DNA from: Paraburkholderia lacunae
GTDB lineage: Bacteria > Pseudomonadota > Gammaproteobacteria > Burkholderiales > Burkholderiaceae
NCBI RefSeq assembly: GCF_003353175.1
Contig: NZ_QHKS01000004.1
Coordinates: 62,001-126,000, forward strand
Length of the DNA: 64,000 nt
Direction: 5' to 3'
Position numbers and translations under genes: made by a program. Below are positions 33,929-46,177 of the stretch, in pieces (position 1 is the stretch's first letter; the number at the start of each line of letters is the position of its first letter). The notes beneath the pieces are model-generated. The model did not search any database, had not been told where the DNA came from, and saw only the letters and a program-made list of their open reading frames with translations.

Positions 33929-35422
33929 ATGTCCCGTAGCCCGCAATCGTCGCGTCATCTTGTCATCGCCGCCGTCATGGCTTCCATGGCGATGATCGCC
34001 ATCGAAGCCACCATCGTGTCCACCGCCATGCCGCAGATCGTCGCGCAACTCGGCGATCTGCATCTGTATAGCTGGGTCTTTTCGTCGTTCCTGCTCACCC
34101 AGACCGCCATGACCGTGGTGTTCGGCAAGCTCGCCGACCTGTACGGGCGCAAACCCGTGATGCTCGCCGGCATCGCGATCTTTCTGCTCGGCTCGGTGCT
34201 CGCCGGCTTCGCCTGGTCGATGCCCGCGATGATCGCGTTCCGGCTGATCCAGGGCGTGGGCGCCGGGGCCATCCAGCCGGTCGCGCTGACCATCGTCGCC
34301 GACCTCTATCCGGCGCGCGAACGCGGCAAGGTGCAAGGCTATCTGGCGAGCGTGTGGGCGATTTCGGCGGTGGTCGGGCCGATGGTGGGCGGCTTCATCA
34401 TTCACAACCTGTCGTGGGCCTGGATCTTCTGGATGAATGTGCCGATCGGCCTCGCGTCGGCGGCGGGCTTCATCGCGTTCCTGCGCGAATCGGAGCGGCA
34501 TGCGCGCCCATCGATCGATTTCGCCGGCGCAGCGCTCTTCATGGCCGCGATTGCCGCGCTGATGACGTCACTGACTTACGCAGGCGACGACGACATCGCG
34601 AAGGCAGCGATCGCGGGCGCCGTGTTCGTGCTGTGCCTGCTGCTCTTCGCGATGCAGGAGCGCCGCGCCGCCGAGCCGATGATCTCCTTCGCGCTGTGGA
34701 GCCGCCGGCCGATTGCCGCGTGCAATGGCGCGACGCTGCTGTCGGGCATGATCCTGATGGGCGCCACCACCTTCCTGCCGATGTACGTGCAGGGCGTGCT
34801 GCATCGTTCGCCCGTGGTCGCCGGTCTTGCACTGACGATGATGATGGTCGGCTGGCCGGCCGGCGCGACGCTCGCGGCGAAATCTTTTCACCGCATTGGA
34901 CTGCGGCGCATTCTGATTGGCGGCAGCGCGTTCATACCGCTCGGCGCCGTATTGCTGCTGATGCTCTCGCCCGGCAGCTCGCCGCTGATCGCGGCTTTCG
35001 GTTCGCTCATCATCGGCTTCGGCATGGGCACCTCGAGCGTGAGTTCGCTGGTGATGATCCAGGAAATCGTCGAGATGAACGAGCGCGGCAGCGCCACCGC
35101 GTCGAATCTCTTTTCGCGCAATCTCGGCAGCACGCTTGGCGCGACGCTGTTCGGCGCGGTGCTCAACTTCGGCCTCAGTCACTCGAAGAACGTCGCCGCG
35201 GTCACCTCGGACCAGTTGAAAGCACTGCTGCAGAATCAGACGGCGAGTCTCGGCGATAGCGATGCGATCCGCCAGGTGCTGCATCAGTCGCTTCACCTGA
35301 CCTTCACGTCGATCTTCGCGATCGCGATTTTTGTCGTGATGCTGCTGGCTTTCGTCCCCGCGATCCACATTGGTGGCGCTAAAAAGGCCCCACTCAAAGC
35401 GCTCTCGCCACTCGAAGACTGA
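33929..35422 (+). CDS. MFS drug efflux transporter, DHA2 type
   Basis: 497 aa with about 14 helices. The proton-relay and antiporter motifs are visible: GKLADLYGRKPVM (loop 2-3) and LASVWAISAVVGPMVGGF in helix 5 (antiporter motif C, G-x8-G-x3-GPxxGG). Family members expel dyes, antibiotics or biocides. No adjacent regulator of TetR or MarR type. It converges with metR. Confidence 0.88.
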   Translation: MSRSPQSSRHLVIAAVMASMAMIAIEATIVSTAMPQIVAQLGDLHLYSWVFSSFLLTQTAMTVVFGKLADLYGRKPVMLAGIAIFLLGSVLAGFAWSMPAMIAFRLIQGVGAGAIQPVALTIVADLYPARERGKVQGYLASVWAISAVVGPMVGGFIIHNLSWAWIFWMNVPIGLASAAGFIAFLRESERHARPSIDFAGAALFMAAIAALMTSLTYAGDDDIAKAAIAGAVFVLCLLLFAMQERRAAEPMISFALWSRRPIAACNGATLLSGMILMGATTFLPMYVQGVLHRSPVVAGLALTMMMVGWPAGATLAAKSFHRIGLRRILIGGSAFIPLGAVLLLMLSPGSSPLIAAFGSLIIGFGMGTSSVSSLVMIQEIVEMNERGSATASNLFSRNLGSTLGATLFGAVLNFGLSHSKNVAAVTSDQLKALLQNQTASLGDSDAIRQVLHQSLHLTFTSIFAIAIFVVMLLAFVPAIHIGGAKKAPLKALSPLED

Positions 35423-35580
35423 TCATCCACTCATGAGCCGCGCCCACGGCCGCCGAACGCGCAGGCTGCGATCAAGCTCCGATCAAGCGGCTAGAAGGCA
35501 GGCTGCGGGCGCAGCTGAAGTCCGGTGGATAGCGTGCCGGCGACGCGAACGAGTCCGGGCGGCCGCTCGATCGCCCAGAC

Positions 35581-36504
35581 TCACGCTTGCGCCGCCAGCA
35601 GCTCGATGCCGTCCAACTGCGCTGCGCACGTATCGCGCACGATCGTGACGAAGTCGTCGAAGTAAGGCCGGCTTGCAAAGCCCTTGGCCGCCACCGCGTA
35701 GAGCTCGCTCCACAAGCCTTGCGTGCCCACGCGTTTTGCCAGCACGTAGTCGTGATCGACGTAGTTCTTCACGCCCCAGTTCGGCAGCGCCGCAATGCCG
35801 CGGCGGCTCGCCACCAGTTGCATGATGGCAATGGTCAACTCGGCCGTGCGCCGCTCCAGCTCGATGCCCGCCGGTTCCAGCACCTCGCGGATCAGATCGA
35901 TGCGCGCTTCGGGCACCGGATAGGTAATCAGCGTCTCGCCGCGCAGATCGTCCGACACCACGCGGCGCTTGTTGCGCAAGCGGTGCTCGTTGGCCATCAC
36001 CACGAGAATCTCGAAGCGGAACAGCGGCGCGATATGCAGGCTGCGCTTGATCGCCGGTTTCGAACCGATCACCACGTCGGCCTTGCCGTCGCTCAGCAAA
36101 CGCAGCGGGTCCGCATGAAATCCCGCGACCAGATCGACTTCGACCTCGGGCCAGCGCCGGCGGAATTCGTCCATCACCGGCATCAGCCAGTCGAAACAGG
36201 TATGGCATTCCAGCACGATGCGCAACTCGCCGCGCGTATCGCCCTTCAGGCGGACGAGATCGCGTTCGGCCGCACTGACCGCGGCAATCGTCTCGCGGGC
36301 GAGCGCCAGCAGCCGCTCGCCGGCCGCGGTGAAGCGCAAACCCTGCTTGGTGCGCTCGAATAGCGACACCTCGTAATGCGCTTCGATATCGCGGATCTGA
36401 TGCGACAACGCGGACTGGCTCAGATGAACGCGCTCGGCCGCCGCCACCAGCTTGCCGGAATCGGCGATGGCGATCAGCGAACGCAAATGGCGAAGCTCAA
36501 GCAT
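35581..36504 (-). CDS. metR: LysR-type regulator MetR
   Basis: 307 aa. N-terminal winged helix (residues 1-60; LVAAAERVHLSQSALSHQIRDI) and a LysR effector domain. Identity as MetR rests on divergence from metE (139 nt apart) and on the domain ECHTCFDWLMPVMDEFRRRWPEV, which is the MetR pattern. MetR uses homocysteine as coactivator to switch on metE. It should act from the intergenic site and repress itself. Confidence 0.93.
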   Translation of the reverse strand: MLELRHLRSLIAIADSGKLVAAAERVHLSQSALSHQIRDIEAHYEVSLFERTKQGLRFTAAGERLLALARETIAAVSAAERDLVRLKGDTRGELRIVLECHTCFDWLMPVMDEFRRRWPEVEVDLVAGFHADPLRLLSDGKADVVIGSKPAIKRSLHIAPLFRFEILVVMANEHRLRNKRRVVSDDLRGETLITYPVPEARIDLIREVLEPAGIELERRTAELTIAIMQLVASRRGIAALPNWGVKNYVDHDYVLAKRVGTQGLWSELYAVAAKGFASRPYFDDFVTIVRDTCAAQLDGIELLAAQA

Positions 36505-36545
36505 GCCGGTGCTCCGCGCTAATCAAGGTCGAACTGAATTGGATA

Positions 36546-36558
36546 TGAATTTGGCTCA
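36546..36558. promoter_or_regulatory. candidate MetR binding site
   Basis: tgaatttggctca fits the MetR palindrome TGAA-N5-TTCA with one mismatch and lies between metR (start 36504) and metE (start 36644), inside an AT-rich stretch. I see no cobalamin riboswitch in this leader. Confidence 0.5.
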
Positions 36559-36643
36559 TACATTGGTGAAAACATGTCGCTTGATGAATCATAGCGCGAC
36601 TTTCAAACTGGGCGCCAATTCATACAACGCATAAGGAGCTCAT

Positions 36644-38986
36644 ATGGCCCGCACGCACATCCCCGGTTTTCCTCGCATCGGCGCGCAGCGTGAACTGAAG
36701 TTCGCGCAGGAATCGTTCTGGCGCGGCGAATCCGATGAAACCTGTCTGCGCGGCGTCGCGAGAGAATTGCGCGCCCGCCATTGGCAATTGCAGCACGACG
36801 CCAAACTGGATTTCGTCACCGTCGGCGATTTCGCTTACTACGATCAGATGCTCAATCTGAGCACGCTGCTCGGCGCATTGCCGCAGCGCTTCGGCTTCGA
36901 TCCCCAGGCTTTGTCGCTCGGCCAGTACTACGAACTCGCGCGCGGCAATCACGCGCAACCGGCGATGGAAATGACCAAGTGGTTCGATACGAACTACCAC
37001 TACCTCGTGCCGGAACTCGGACCGGATACGACCTTCAACGGCGGCGTCGAATGGCTTTTCGACGAGGTCGACGAAGCGCTCGCGTTGAAGCTGCCGGTCA
37101 AGCCGGTGTTGATCGGGCCGATCACGTATCTGTGGCTGTCGAAGAGTCATGTCGCCGGTTTCGACCGCTTATCGCTGCTGCCTCAACTCGTAATCCGCTA
37201 CAGCCGTATTCTCGACAAGCTGAAGCAACGCGGCATCGAATGGGTGCAACTGGATGAACCGGCGTTATGCGTCGATCTGCCCGCCGAATGGCTCGACGCA
37301 TTGTCCGCGGCCTATGAGGTGCTCGGCACAGCAGGCGTCAAGGTACTGCTCGCGACTTACTTCGACACCGCTGCGGACCATGCGCCGCGCGTCGCCAAGC
37401 TGCCGGTGGCGGGCATCCATATCGATCTGGTGCGCGCGCCGCTACAACTCGCCGCCTGGCGCACGGCATTGCCGGCGAACGCGGTGTTGTCGGCGGGTGT
37501 GATCGACGGCCGCAATATCTGGCGCGCCGATCTCCGCGGTATCGTCGAGTCGTTGCAGGCGCTGCATGCGGAGCTTGGCGAACGTCTCTGGGTGGCGTCG
37601 TCGTGCTCGCTGCTGCATGTGCCGGTATCGCTCGATGGGGAGAAGAAGCTCGGCGCCGACTTGAAATCGTGGCTCGCCTTCGCCACTGAAAAACTCGCTG
37701 AAGTCAGCACGATTGCGCTGGCCTTGCGCGATCCGGCCTCCGCCGAACCGAAGCTCGCAGCCGCCGACCAGGCGCTGGAAGCACGCCGCCATTCGAGCGC
37801 GGTCGTCAATACGCTGGTGCAAAAACGCGTCGCCGCCGTGACTGCCGCGATGGCGGAGCGCAAAAGCCCGTTCGCCGAACGCAACCGCGTGCAGCGCGAA
37901 GCGCTCGACCTGCCGCCGCTGCCGACCACCACGATCGGCTCGTTCCCGCAAACGCCGGCGATCCGCCAGGCGCGCGCAGCCTACAAACGCGGCGAACTGC
38001 GCGCGCTCGACTATCTGCAACGGATGCGCGCCGAAATCGAAATCGCCGTGCGCAAGCAGGAAGAACTCGGGCTCGACGTGCTGGTGCACGGCGAAGCCGA
38101 GCGCAACGACATGGTCGAATACTTCGGCGAGCAATTGTGGGGCTACGCGTTCACGGAAAACGGCTGGGTGCAGAGTTACGGCTCGCGCTGCGTGAAGCCG
38201 CCGATCATCTATGGCGACGTCTATCGTCCCGAACCGATGACGGTAGAGACGACCCGCTACGCGCAATCGCTCACGCAACGCCTGATGAAAGGCATGCTGA
38301 CCGGCCCGGTGACGATGCTGCAATGGTCGTTCGTGCGCGACGACCAGGCGCGCTCCACCACCGCGTTGCAACTCGCGCTCGCGATCCGCGATGAAGTGAT
38401 GGACCTCGAAAAAGCCGGCATCCGCATCGTTCAGATCGACGAACCGGCGTTCCGCGAAGGCTTGCCGCTGCGCAAGTCCGATTGGGCCGCGTATCTGGAA
38501 TGGGCGACGCGCGTGTTCCGCATTTCGGCGGCGGGCGTCTCCGATCAGACGCAGATTCACACGCACATGTGCTACTCGGAGTTCAACGACATTTTGCCGT
38601 CGATCGCCGCCATGGACGCGGACGTCATCACGATCGAGACCTCCCGCTCGGCGATGGAGCTGCTCGACGGCTTCGGCGAATTCGCGTATCCGAACGAGAT
38701 CGGACCGGGCGTCTACGATATCCATTCGCCGCGCGTGCCGAGCGCCGAAGCGATGCAGCGGCTGCTGGAACGCGCGTGTGAAGTGATCCCCGCCGGGCGC
38801 CTGTGGGTCAATCCGGATTGCGGGCTGAAGACGCGCGGCTGGCCTGAAACGGAAGCCGCCTTGACCAATATGGTTCAGGCGGCCAAGGCGTTGCGCGTGA
38901 AGCTGGCGATGAAGGAGGTTAATGAGCAGGCGAATGAGCAGCCTGACGAACAAACCGCTGCCCGACCTGCTGAATTGACAGCGTGA
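36644..38986 (+). CDS. metE: cobalamin-independent methionine synthase
   Basis: 780 aa, slightly longer than the usual 755. It transfers methyl from methyltetrahydrofolate triglutamate to homocysteine. Zinc ligands match E. coli numbering exactly: H641 and C643 (HTHMCYSEF), E665 (VITIETSRS) and C726 ([11 protein letters not shown]). N-terminal start [18 protein letters not shown] is canonical. The extra C-terminal tail is Glu/Gln/Asn-rich ([19 protein letters not shown]) and looks unstructured. Activated by MetR. It sits beside the cobalamin genes though it needs no B12. Confidence 0.98.
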   Translation: MARTHIPGFPRIGAQRELKFAQESFWRGESDETCLRGVARELRARHWQLQHDAKLDFVTVGDFAYYDQMLNLSTLLGALPQRFGFDPQALSLGQYYELARGNHAQPAMEMTKWFDTNYHYLVPELGPDTTFNGGVEWLFDEVDEALALKLPVKPVLIGPITYLWLSKSHVAGFDRLSLLPQLVIRYSRILDKLKQRGIEWVQLDEPALCVDLPAEWLDALSAAYEVLGTAGVKVLLATYFDTAADHAPRVAKLPVAGIHIDLVRAPLQLAAWRTALPANAVLSAGVIDGRNIWRADLRGIVESLQALHAELGERLWVASSCSLLHVPVSLDGEKKLGADLKSWLAFATEKLAEVSTIALALRDPASAEPKLAAADQALEARRHSSAVVNTLVQKRVAAVTAAMAERKSPFAERNRVQREALDLPPLPTTTIGSFPQTPAIRQARAAYKRGELRALDYLQRMRAEIEIAVRKQEELGLDVLVHGEAERNDMVEYFGEQLWGYAFTENGWVQSYGSRCVKPPIIYGDVYRPEPMTVETTRYAQSLTQRLMKGMLTGPVTMLQWSFVRDDQARSTTALQLALAIRDEVMDLEKAGIRIVQIDEPAFREGLPLRKSDWAAYLEWATRVFRISAAGVSDQTQIHTHMCYSEFNDILPSIAAMDADVITIETSRSAMELLDGFGEFAYPNEIGPGVYDIHSPRVPSAEAMQRLLERACEVIPAGRLWVNPDCGLKTRGWPETEAALTNMVQAAKALRVKLAMKEVNEQANEQPDEQTAARPAELTA

Positions 38987-38999
38987 TTCACCATTCGCA

Positions 39000-39038
39000 C
39001 AGCCCATCCGCGAATCGTAGTGTCGAGCGGATGGGCTG
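39000..39038. terminator. bidirectional terminator hairpin, metE/cobM
   Basis: Perfect 12-bp stem cagcccatccgc / gcggatgggctg with a 15-nt loop, between the convergent metE stop (38986) and cobM stop (39055). Confidence 0.7.
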
Positions 39039-39054
39039 CACTTGCGCGTGCTGA

Positions 39055-39780
39055 TCAGCCCTTTGCGTACAACGTGGACTCCGCGAATCCTTCCGCGGCG
39101 AGTACCTGTCCCACCAGAATCAGCGCCGTGCGCTCGATATGCGTCGAATGCACTTTGCCGACGATGTCGTCGAGCGTGCCCGTGAGCTTCTCTTCATCCG
39201 GCCAGCTCGCGCGATAGATCACCGCGATCGGACAGTCGCCGCCGTAATGAGGCCGCAATTCATCGACGATACGCGCGAGATGCCGCACGCCGAGGTGAAT
39301 CGCCATCGTCGCGCGATGCCTCGCGAGGTCGCCGAATTGCTCGCCTTCGGGCATCGCCGTTTTGCTCGCGTAGCGCGTGAGGATCAGCGTTTGCGAAATG
39401 CCGGGCAGCGTGAGTTCGCAGCCGAGCGCCGCCGCGCACGCGGCGGTCGCGGTCACACCGGGCACGATCTCATACGGAATGTTCAGCTCGCGCAGTCGGC
39501 GGATCTGCTCGCCAATCGCGCCGTATAACGACGGGTCGCCCGAGTGCACGCGCGCCACGTCCTGGCCTTTCTCGTGCGCCGTCTCGAGCAACGCGACGAT
39601 CTGATCTAGGTCGAGCTCGGCGGTATTGACGACCTGGTTCGCGGCATGACCCTCCAGCACAGCGGCCGGCACGAGCGAGCCCGCATACAGGATCACCGGG
39701 CAACTGCGCACGAGGCGCTGCCCTTTCACCGTGATCAATTCCGGGTCGCCGGGACCCGCGCCGATAAAAAACACCGTCAT
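39055..39780 (-). CDS. cobM: precorrin-4 C11-methyltransferase
   Basis: 241 aa SAM-dependent tetrapyrrole methylase. [11 protein letters not shown] near the N-terminus, VHSGDPSLYGAIGEQ and VPGVTATAACAAALGCELT are the class motifs; the GCELTLPGISQTLILTR segment identifies CobM/CbiF. It methylates C11 of precorrin-4 after ring contraction. Last gene of the minus-strand cob operon, 46 nt after cobK. Confidence 0.96.
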   Translation of the reverse strand: MTVFFIGAGPGDPELITVKGQRLVRSCPVILYAGSLVPAAVLEGHAANQVVNTAELDLDQIVALLETAHEKGQDVARVHSGDPSLYGAIGEQIRRLRELNIPYEIVPGVTATAACAAALGCELTLPGISQTLILTRYASKTAMPEGEQFGDLARHRATMAIHLGVRHLARIVDELRPHYGGDCPIAVIYRASWPDEEKLTGTLDDIVGKVHSTHIERTALILVGQVLAAEGFAESTLYAKG

Positions 39781-39826
39781 TCCATACTCCGTGATTCATT
39801 CGGTCGGCACGTCATCGACGCGCCGT

Positions 39827-40548
39827 TCAGGAGGAGATGCGCCGCCATGCGCCGAGCAACTCGGCGACGTCGCCGAATTCGCGATCGGCTGCGGGCAACT
39901 CGGGCCGCCGCAGCATCACGACCGGCAGGCCGCGTTCGCGCGCGACTTCGAGTTTCGCTTCGGTGGCGCTGCCACCGCTGTTTTTGCTGACCACGACGTC
40001 GAACGCTTCGGCGCTGAACAGCGCGCGCTCGCCTTCGAGCGTGAATGGGCCGCGTGTTGCCAGAATCCGCGCACGCGCGTTGCCTTCATGCGGATCGAGA
40101 CAGCGCACGGTCCAGAACTGATGCGGCGGGATGTCGTCGAGATGCGCGAGCGGTTCGCGCCCGAGCGTGAAGAGCGGCCGCTTGAACGCGGCGAGCAGCA
40201 CGCTCAGTTCGCGCCAGTCGTCGACCATGCGCCAGGCATCGCCGTCTTGCGGCTGCCAGCCCGGGCGGCGCAGCGCCCAGCACGGCACCCGCGCGGCACG
40301 GCTCGCCTGCATGGCATTCGCGCTGATTTGCGCGGCGTACGGGTGGGTCGCGTCGATCACGAGGCCAATGCGTTCGTGTTCGATGTAGCGCGCCATTCCC
40401 GCACTGCCGCCAAAGCCGCCGACGCGCACCGCACACGCCAGATCGTCCGGCACCTTGCCGAGCCCGGCGAGACTGTACACGTGATCGGGCCCGAGTTGAC
40501 GCGCGATCTTCAAGGCGTCGCCGGTGCCGCCGAGCAACAGGATGCGCA

Positions 40549-40552
<4 letters not shown>
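39827..40552 (-). CDS. cobK: precorrin-6A reductase
   Basis: 241 aa NADPH-dependent enzyme of the CobK/CbiJ family. [19 protein letters not shown] is the nucleotide-binding start; [17 protein letters not shown] and [15 protein letters not shown] are signature segments. It reduces precorrin-6A to dihydro form. The ATG at 40552 overlaps the cbiD stop by ATGA. Confidence 0.95.
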
Positions 40553-41636
<1,084 letters not shown>

Positions 41637-41637
<1 letters not shown>

Positions 41638-42935
41638 TACGGTTGCTGGTGCTGGTGCTGGTGCTGATGCGGGTGCGGGTGCTGGTGCTGGTGCTGATGC
41701 GGGTGCGGGTGCGGGTGGCGCGCGGCATCGCCGGCAGGCCTGGTCACGTCGAGCAGCGTGATTGGCAATGCCTGACGCCAGGTGTCGAAGCCGCCGAGCG
41801 GTTGCGCGTCGGCGAGCGCAATGCGCGTGAGCGTGCCGCCATGCTGGGCGCGCCACGCCATCAGCGCCGCCTCGCCCTGCAAGGTCACGGCATTGGCAAC
41901 CAGCCGGCCGCCCTCACGCAGGCGCGCCCAGCAGGCATCCAGCACGCCCGGCGCCGTCACGCCGCCGCCGATGAACACGGCATCCGGCGCCGGCAGTCCG
42001 TCCAGCGCCTCAGGCGCGCGGCCCGCCACGAGTTGCAGACCCGGCACGCCCAACGCATCGCGATTGTGTTCGATGAAACGCTGGCGCTCCGCATGCCGCT
42101 CGATCGCGATCGCGCGGCACGCCGGATGCGCGCGCATCCATTCGATGCCGATCGAACCGCTGCCCGCGCCGACATCCCACAGCAATTCGCCGGGCGTGGG
42201 CGCGAGGCGCGCCAGCGTGATCGCGCGCACGTCGCGTTTGGTCAACTGGCCGTCGTGGCGAAACGCGTCGTCGGGTAAGCCGGAGGTCAGCGGCCAACGC
42301 GGCGCGCCCTGCGTGGCGCGGCATTCGAGCGCGATCAGATTGAGCGCCGCCACGTCGCCCGCCGGCCATTGATCGGCACGACCGTCGATCCGGCGCTCCA
42401 GCTCGCCGCCCAGGTGTTCCAGCACGATCATCCGGGTCGCGCCGAAACCGCGCGCGTTCAGCAAGCCGGCGAGCGCCGCGGGCGTGCTGCCGTCCGCGCT
42501 CAGCACGAACACGCGTGCGCCGTCGTGCAGATGGGCGTTCAGCGTCGCCAGCGGCCGGCCCACCAGCGAGACCGTCGCGACGTCCTGCAAGGGCCAGCCG
42601 AGCCGCGCCGCGGCGAGCGACAGCGACGACGGCGCCGGCAGCACCCGCAACTCGCCGGCCGGCAGTTGCCGCGCGAGAGTCGCACCGACGCCGAACAGCA
42701 TCGGATCGCCGCTCGCCAGCACGCACACGGGCGTGGCGCGCTCCGCCAGCAAAGGCGCGAGATCGAACGGACGCGGCCACGCGGCGCGGCGCGCGCCGAG
42801 ACGCGCGGGCAGCATCGCCAGATGCCGCTCGCCGCCGTACACCACCGACGCTTCCAGCAAAGCGCGCCGCGCCGGCCGCCCCAAGCCGGCGAAGCCGTCA
42901 TCGCCTATGCCCACCACGGTCAGCCACGCCGGCAT
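41637..42935 (-). CDS. cobL: precorrin-6Y C5,15-methyltransferase (decarboxylating), His-tailed
   Basis: 432 aa fusion of a CbiE-like methylase (residues 1-205, with [14 protein letters not shown]) and a CbiT-like methyltransferase (210-400; [18 protein letters not shown] binds SAM). It methylates C5 and C15 and decarboxylates the acetate at C12. The final 27 residues are an unusual tail almost entirely His, Pro and Gln ([19 protein letters not shown]...), well suited to bind Co2+ or Ni2+. The tail is encoded by short repeats and may vary in length between strains. First gene of the minus operon; start [11 protein letters not shown] at 42935. Confidence 0.96.
41640..41720. repeat. hexanucleotide-type repeat encoding the CobL His tail
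   Basis: On the plus strand, units tgctgg / tgcggg / tgctgatgcggg alternate through about 80 bp; on the minus strand they read as CAC or CAT with CAG or CCC codons (His-Gln, His-Pro). Frame-neutral expansion or contraction is possible. Confidence 0.85.
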
Positions 42936-43285
42936 GCATCCATCCTCATTCTGTATCTTGAAATAATGCGCTGTGCCACGCCGATCAAAGCGTCCAGCCT
43001 CGTTGTGCTGTTCGAAAAAAGGCATAATACAGCCGCCGGTGCCCTTCGGGGCCGAAGAGGGAACACAGTGCCACTGTGGCTGCCCCCGCAACTGTATGCA
43101 GCGAGTCCGCCTGCGCCGCGCGCCACTGGTTCGACCGGGAAGGCAGCGGCGGACCGTGACCTGCCAGCCAGGAGACCTGCCGGCGAGATTGTTCGTGCCA
43201 GCCTGCATCGGGCGGGGTGTACCGATGCCGCAGCCATGCCCGCTTTGGGTGGGTTGCCCCGGGCCGTCGCGCGACGCTAAACCCG
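42936..43285. other. divergent cob control region
   Basis: 350 nt between divergent cobL and cobG. It holds the riboswitch (43029-43190, plus strand) and its expression platform to 43285. The cobL promoter must lie in 42936-43030; an AT-richer patch at 42950-43030 fits. I see no second riboswitch for the minus strand. Confidence 0.6.
43029..43190 (+). ncRNA. cobalamin riboswitch
   Basis: Conserved elements in order: ggtgcccttcggggccgaag, then agggaa, the ccccgcaactgt core near 43084-43096, and the B12 box agccaggagacctgcc at 43166-43181. The closing stem may pair cgccgg (43034-43039) with ccggcg (43180-43185). It precedes cobG by about 95 nt and should turn down the cobGHIJ operon when adenosylcobalamin is high. 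Confidence 0.93.
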
Positions 43286-44818
43286 GTGTCCGTCTTGAAT
43301 CACGCTGCGCCCTCCGCTGCTTTATCTACCGCTGCCCTTGCGCCGCGGCCTTCGGCTTGTCCGGGGCTGTTGCGGATCGTCGCCGCGCGCGACGGCGGGA
43401 TTTGCCGGATCAAATTACCCGGCGGCGCCTTGAGCGCCGCGCAGGCAGCCGCGATCGCCGAGGCGAGCGAGCGGCATGCCGCCAGTGTGATCGAAGTGAC
43501 CAACCGGGCGAATCTGCAGGTGCGCGGCGTGCGAGCCGGGCACGAAGCGGCGTTGATCGAGGCTCTGGTGGCGTCCGGTCTCGGGCCGGCTCCGGCGACC
43601 AGCAGCATGGATGCGGCGGCAGTATGGTCGGCATCGGCCGCCGACGATATCCGCAACGTGATGGTCAGCCCCGCTGCGGGACGCGATTCGTCCGCGCTGT
43701 ACGACACCACGCCGCTTACCGCCGGGCTTCTCGGGCTGCTGCAAGGCGAAGCGCGTTTTGCGGCGCTGTCGCCGAAATTCGCGTTGCTGCTGGACGGCGG
43801 CGAGCGCCTTGCGAGGCTCGACCATCCGCATGACGTGTGGCTCGCGGCGACGCCGGCGAGCGACGGTGTGCGGTTCGTCTTTGGCCTGGCGGGTTGTCCG
43901 CCTACGGTGGCCAATGCGGTGACCAATGCAGCGGCCAATGCAGCGGCCAATGCAACCGACAACGCAGCGGCCGATGCGACCGCCGCGCACGCGGCCGGCA
44001 ACGGCTCGTCCGACGCGCCGCAAGACCCGGTCGCGACCGGCACACGCGCCCTCGCCGCCGTCTTGCCTGCGGAAGTCGTTCAGCTGGTCCGCGCGCTGCT
44101 GCACACGTTCCTCGATCTGGCCGCCGCCGACGCCACGCGCATGCGTCATCTGCTCGCCACGCATTCCGTCGACGCGGTATTGCAACGCGCCCAAACGTAC
44201 GTCGATTTTCCGCTGTCACGCGATGCGTCGCTCGCCGACTGGCATCGCGGCGCACCCGCCGATGCCGCGTTGCGGCTCGGCGCGCACCCTCAACGCGTGG
44301 CGGGAACGTGGCACGTGGGCGGCCAGCCGCCGCTCGGACGCCTCGAGGCCGCGACGCTGCGCGGCCTCGCCGCGTTGGCGCGGCAGCACAGCAACGGCAC
44401 GCTGCGCATGACGCCCTGGCAAAGCGTGCTGCTGCCCGATATCGCCTCAGAGGCCGTGCAGGCCGTGCTTGCCGAACTGGAAGGACTAGGCCTTGCCTGC
44501 GATCCCGCGCAGCCCCTCGCACGTTTGATCGCTTGCGCCGGCTCGACCGGCTGCGTAAAAAGTCTCGCCGACACCAAAGCCGACGCGCTGCGGCTAGCCG
44601 CTCGCCTGCCCGACGGCGTCGACGTCCATCTGAGCGGCTGCCCGCGCTCGTGCGCCGCCGCGCATTGCGCGCCGTACACGTTGCTGGCGGTGGCACCCGG
44701 CACCTACGACCTGTATCGACGCGACGCCTCGCCGGATTTCGGCCGCTGCATCGCACACCGACTGACGCTCGAACAGGCCGCCGACATGCTCGAACAATTG
44801 GCCCGGAGTCCTTTTTAG
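43286..44818 (+). CDS. cobG: precorrin-3B synthase
   Basis: 510 aa, GTG start at 43286 chosen because upstream sequence belongs to the riboswitch platform; TTG 43295 is possible. Sulfite/nitrite-reductase-like fold in two halves. The 4Fe-4S/siroheme-type cysteines lie in [11 protein letters not shown] and [16 protein letters not shown]. CobG adds oxygen to precorrin-3A, the hallmark of the aerobic pathway. An Ala/Asn/Thr-rich insert (residues about 210-245, [20 protein letters not shown]) looks like a flexible linker of repeat origin. First gene after the riboswitch; the cobH start abuts the stop. Confidence 0.93.
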   Translation: MSVLNHAAPSAALSTAALAPRPSACPGLLRIVAARDGGICRIKLPGGALSAAQAAAIAEASERHAASVIEVTNRANLQVRGVRAGHEAALIEALVASGLGPAPATSSMDAAAVWSASAADDIRNVMVSPAAGRDSSALYDTTPLTAGLLGLLQGEARFAALSPKFALLLDGGERLARLDHPHDVWLAATPASDGVRFVFGLAGCPPTVANAVTNAAANAAANATDNAAADATAAHAAGNGSSDAPQDPVATGTRALAAVLPAEVVQLVRALLHTFLDLAAADATRMRHLLATHSVDAVLQRAQTYVDFPLSRDASLADWHRGAPADAALRLGAHPQRVAGTWHVGGQPPLGRLEAATLRGLAALARQHSNGTLRMTPWQSVLLPDIASEAVQAVLAELEGLGLACDPAQPLARLIACAGSTGCVKSLADTKADALRLAARLPDGVDVHLSGCPRSCAAAHCAPYTLLAVAPGTYDLYRRDASPDFGRCIAHRLTLEQAADMLEQLARSPF

Positions 44819-45445
44819 ATGCTTGATTACATTCGCGACGGTCAGGAGATCTATCGCCAATCCTTCGCGACGATTCGTGCAGAGGCCGATCTGTCGCGCA
44901 TCCCCGCCGACCTCGAGAAACTCGCGGTGCGCGTGATCCACGCCTGCGGCATGGTCGACGTGATCGACGATCTGGATTTTTCGGCCGGCGCAGGCACCGC
45001 GGGCCGCACGGCGCTGGCGCGAGGCGCGCCGATTCTGTGCGACGCAGGGATGGTCGCGCAAGGCATCACGCGAGCCCGCCTGCCCGCGGACAACGAAGTG
45101 ATCTGCACGCTGACGCACATGGACGTGGCGTCGTTGGCGCGCGAACTCGGCAACACGCGTTCGGCCGCCGCGCTCGAATTGTGGCGTCCGCATCTGGCCG
45201 GCAGCGTCGTCGTGATCGGCAATGCGCCGACTGCCCTCTTTCATCTGCTCGACATGCTCGACGCCGGCGCGCCCAGGCCTGCATTCATCCTCGGCTTTCC
45301 GGTCGGCTTCGTCGGCGCGGCGGAGTCGAAAGCGATCCTCGCCGAAGACAGCCGCGGCGTGCCCTACGTGGTGGTCCACGGAAGACGCGGCGGCAGCGCG
45401 ATGGCCGCCGCCGCCGTCAATGCGCTGGCTACGGAGGTCGAGTAA
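44819..45445 (+). CDS. cobH: precorrin-8X methylmutase
   Basis: 208 aa. Catalytic His is expected at H41 in RVIHACGMVD; AILCDAGMVAQGITR-like and PVGFVGAAESK segments are family-specific. It moves the C11 methyl to C12 to give hydrogenobyrinate. ATG directly follows the cobG TAG. Confidence 0.97.
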   Translation: MLDYIRDGQEIYRQSFATIRAEADLSRIPADLEKLAVRVIHACGMVDVIDDLDFSAGAGTAGRTALARGAPILCDAGMVAQGITRARLPADNEVICTLTHMDVASLARELGNTRSAAALELWRPHLAGSVVVIGNAPTALFHLLDMLDAGAPRPAFILGFPVGFVGAAESKAILAEDSRGVPYVVVHGRRGGSAMAAAAVNALATEVE

Positions 45446-46177
45446 ATGAGCGTGCAAGGACGTTTGTTCGGACTCGGCGTCGGTCCCGGCGACCCGGAAT
45501 TGATCACGCTGAAAGCGCTGCGTCTGCTGAAGGCCGCGCCGGTGGTCGCGTACTTCGTCGCGAAGGGCAAGAAAGGCAACGCGTTCAGCATCATCGAAGC
45601 GCATTTGCACGACGCGCAACAGCATCTGCCGCTCGTTTATCCGGTCACGACCGAAGCGCTCGAGCCGCCGCTTTCGTATGAAGCGATCATCGCCGACTTC
45701 TACGACACCGCTGCCGAGGTCGTCGCCGCCCATCTCGACGCGGGCCGCGACGTCGCGGTGATCTGCGAAGGCGATCCGTTTTTCTACGGCTCGTATATGT
45801 ATCTGCACGACCGGCTCGCCGCGCGCTTCGAGGCCGAAGTGGTGCCGGGCGTGTGCTCGATGCTCGGCGGCGCGGCCGTGCTCGGCTCGCCGCTGGTGTA
45901 TCGCAACCAAAGCTTGTCGGTGCTCTCCGGCGTATTGCCCGAAGACGAATTGCGCCGCCGTCTCGCCGATGCCGACGCCGCCGTCGTGATGAAACTCGGC
46001 CGCAATTTCGACAAGGTGCGGCGCGTGCTGGGCGAACTCGGTCTCGCGGATCGCGCGCTCTACGTCGAACGCGCGACGATGAGCAACCAGCGCATCGTGC
46101 CGCTGGCGGAAGTCGATCCGATGGCGTCGCCGTATTTCTCGCTGCTCGTGGTGCCGGGGGAAAAATGGCAAGGATGA
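45446..46177 (+). CDS. cobI: precorrin-2 C20-methyltransferase
   Basis: 243 aa. N-terminal [20 protein letters not shown] and [18 protein letters not shown] identify the CobI/CbiL group of tetrapyrrole methylases. It makes precorrin-3A, the substrate of CobG. ATG abuts the cobH TAA; the 3' end overlaps cobJ. Confidence 0.96.
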   Translation: MSVQGRLFGLGVGPGDPELITLKALRLLKAAPVVAYFVAKGKKGNAFSIIEAHLHDAQQHLPLVYPVTTEALEPPLSYEAIIADFYDTAAEVVAAHLDAGRDVAVICEGDPFFYGSYMYLHDRLAARFEAEVVPGVCSMLGGAAVLGSPLVYRNQSLSVLSGVLPEDELRRRLADADAAVVMKLGRNFDKVRRVLGELGLADRALYVERATMSNQRIVPLAEVDPMASPYFSLLVVPGEKWQG

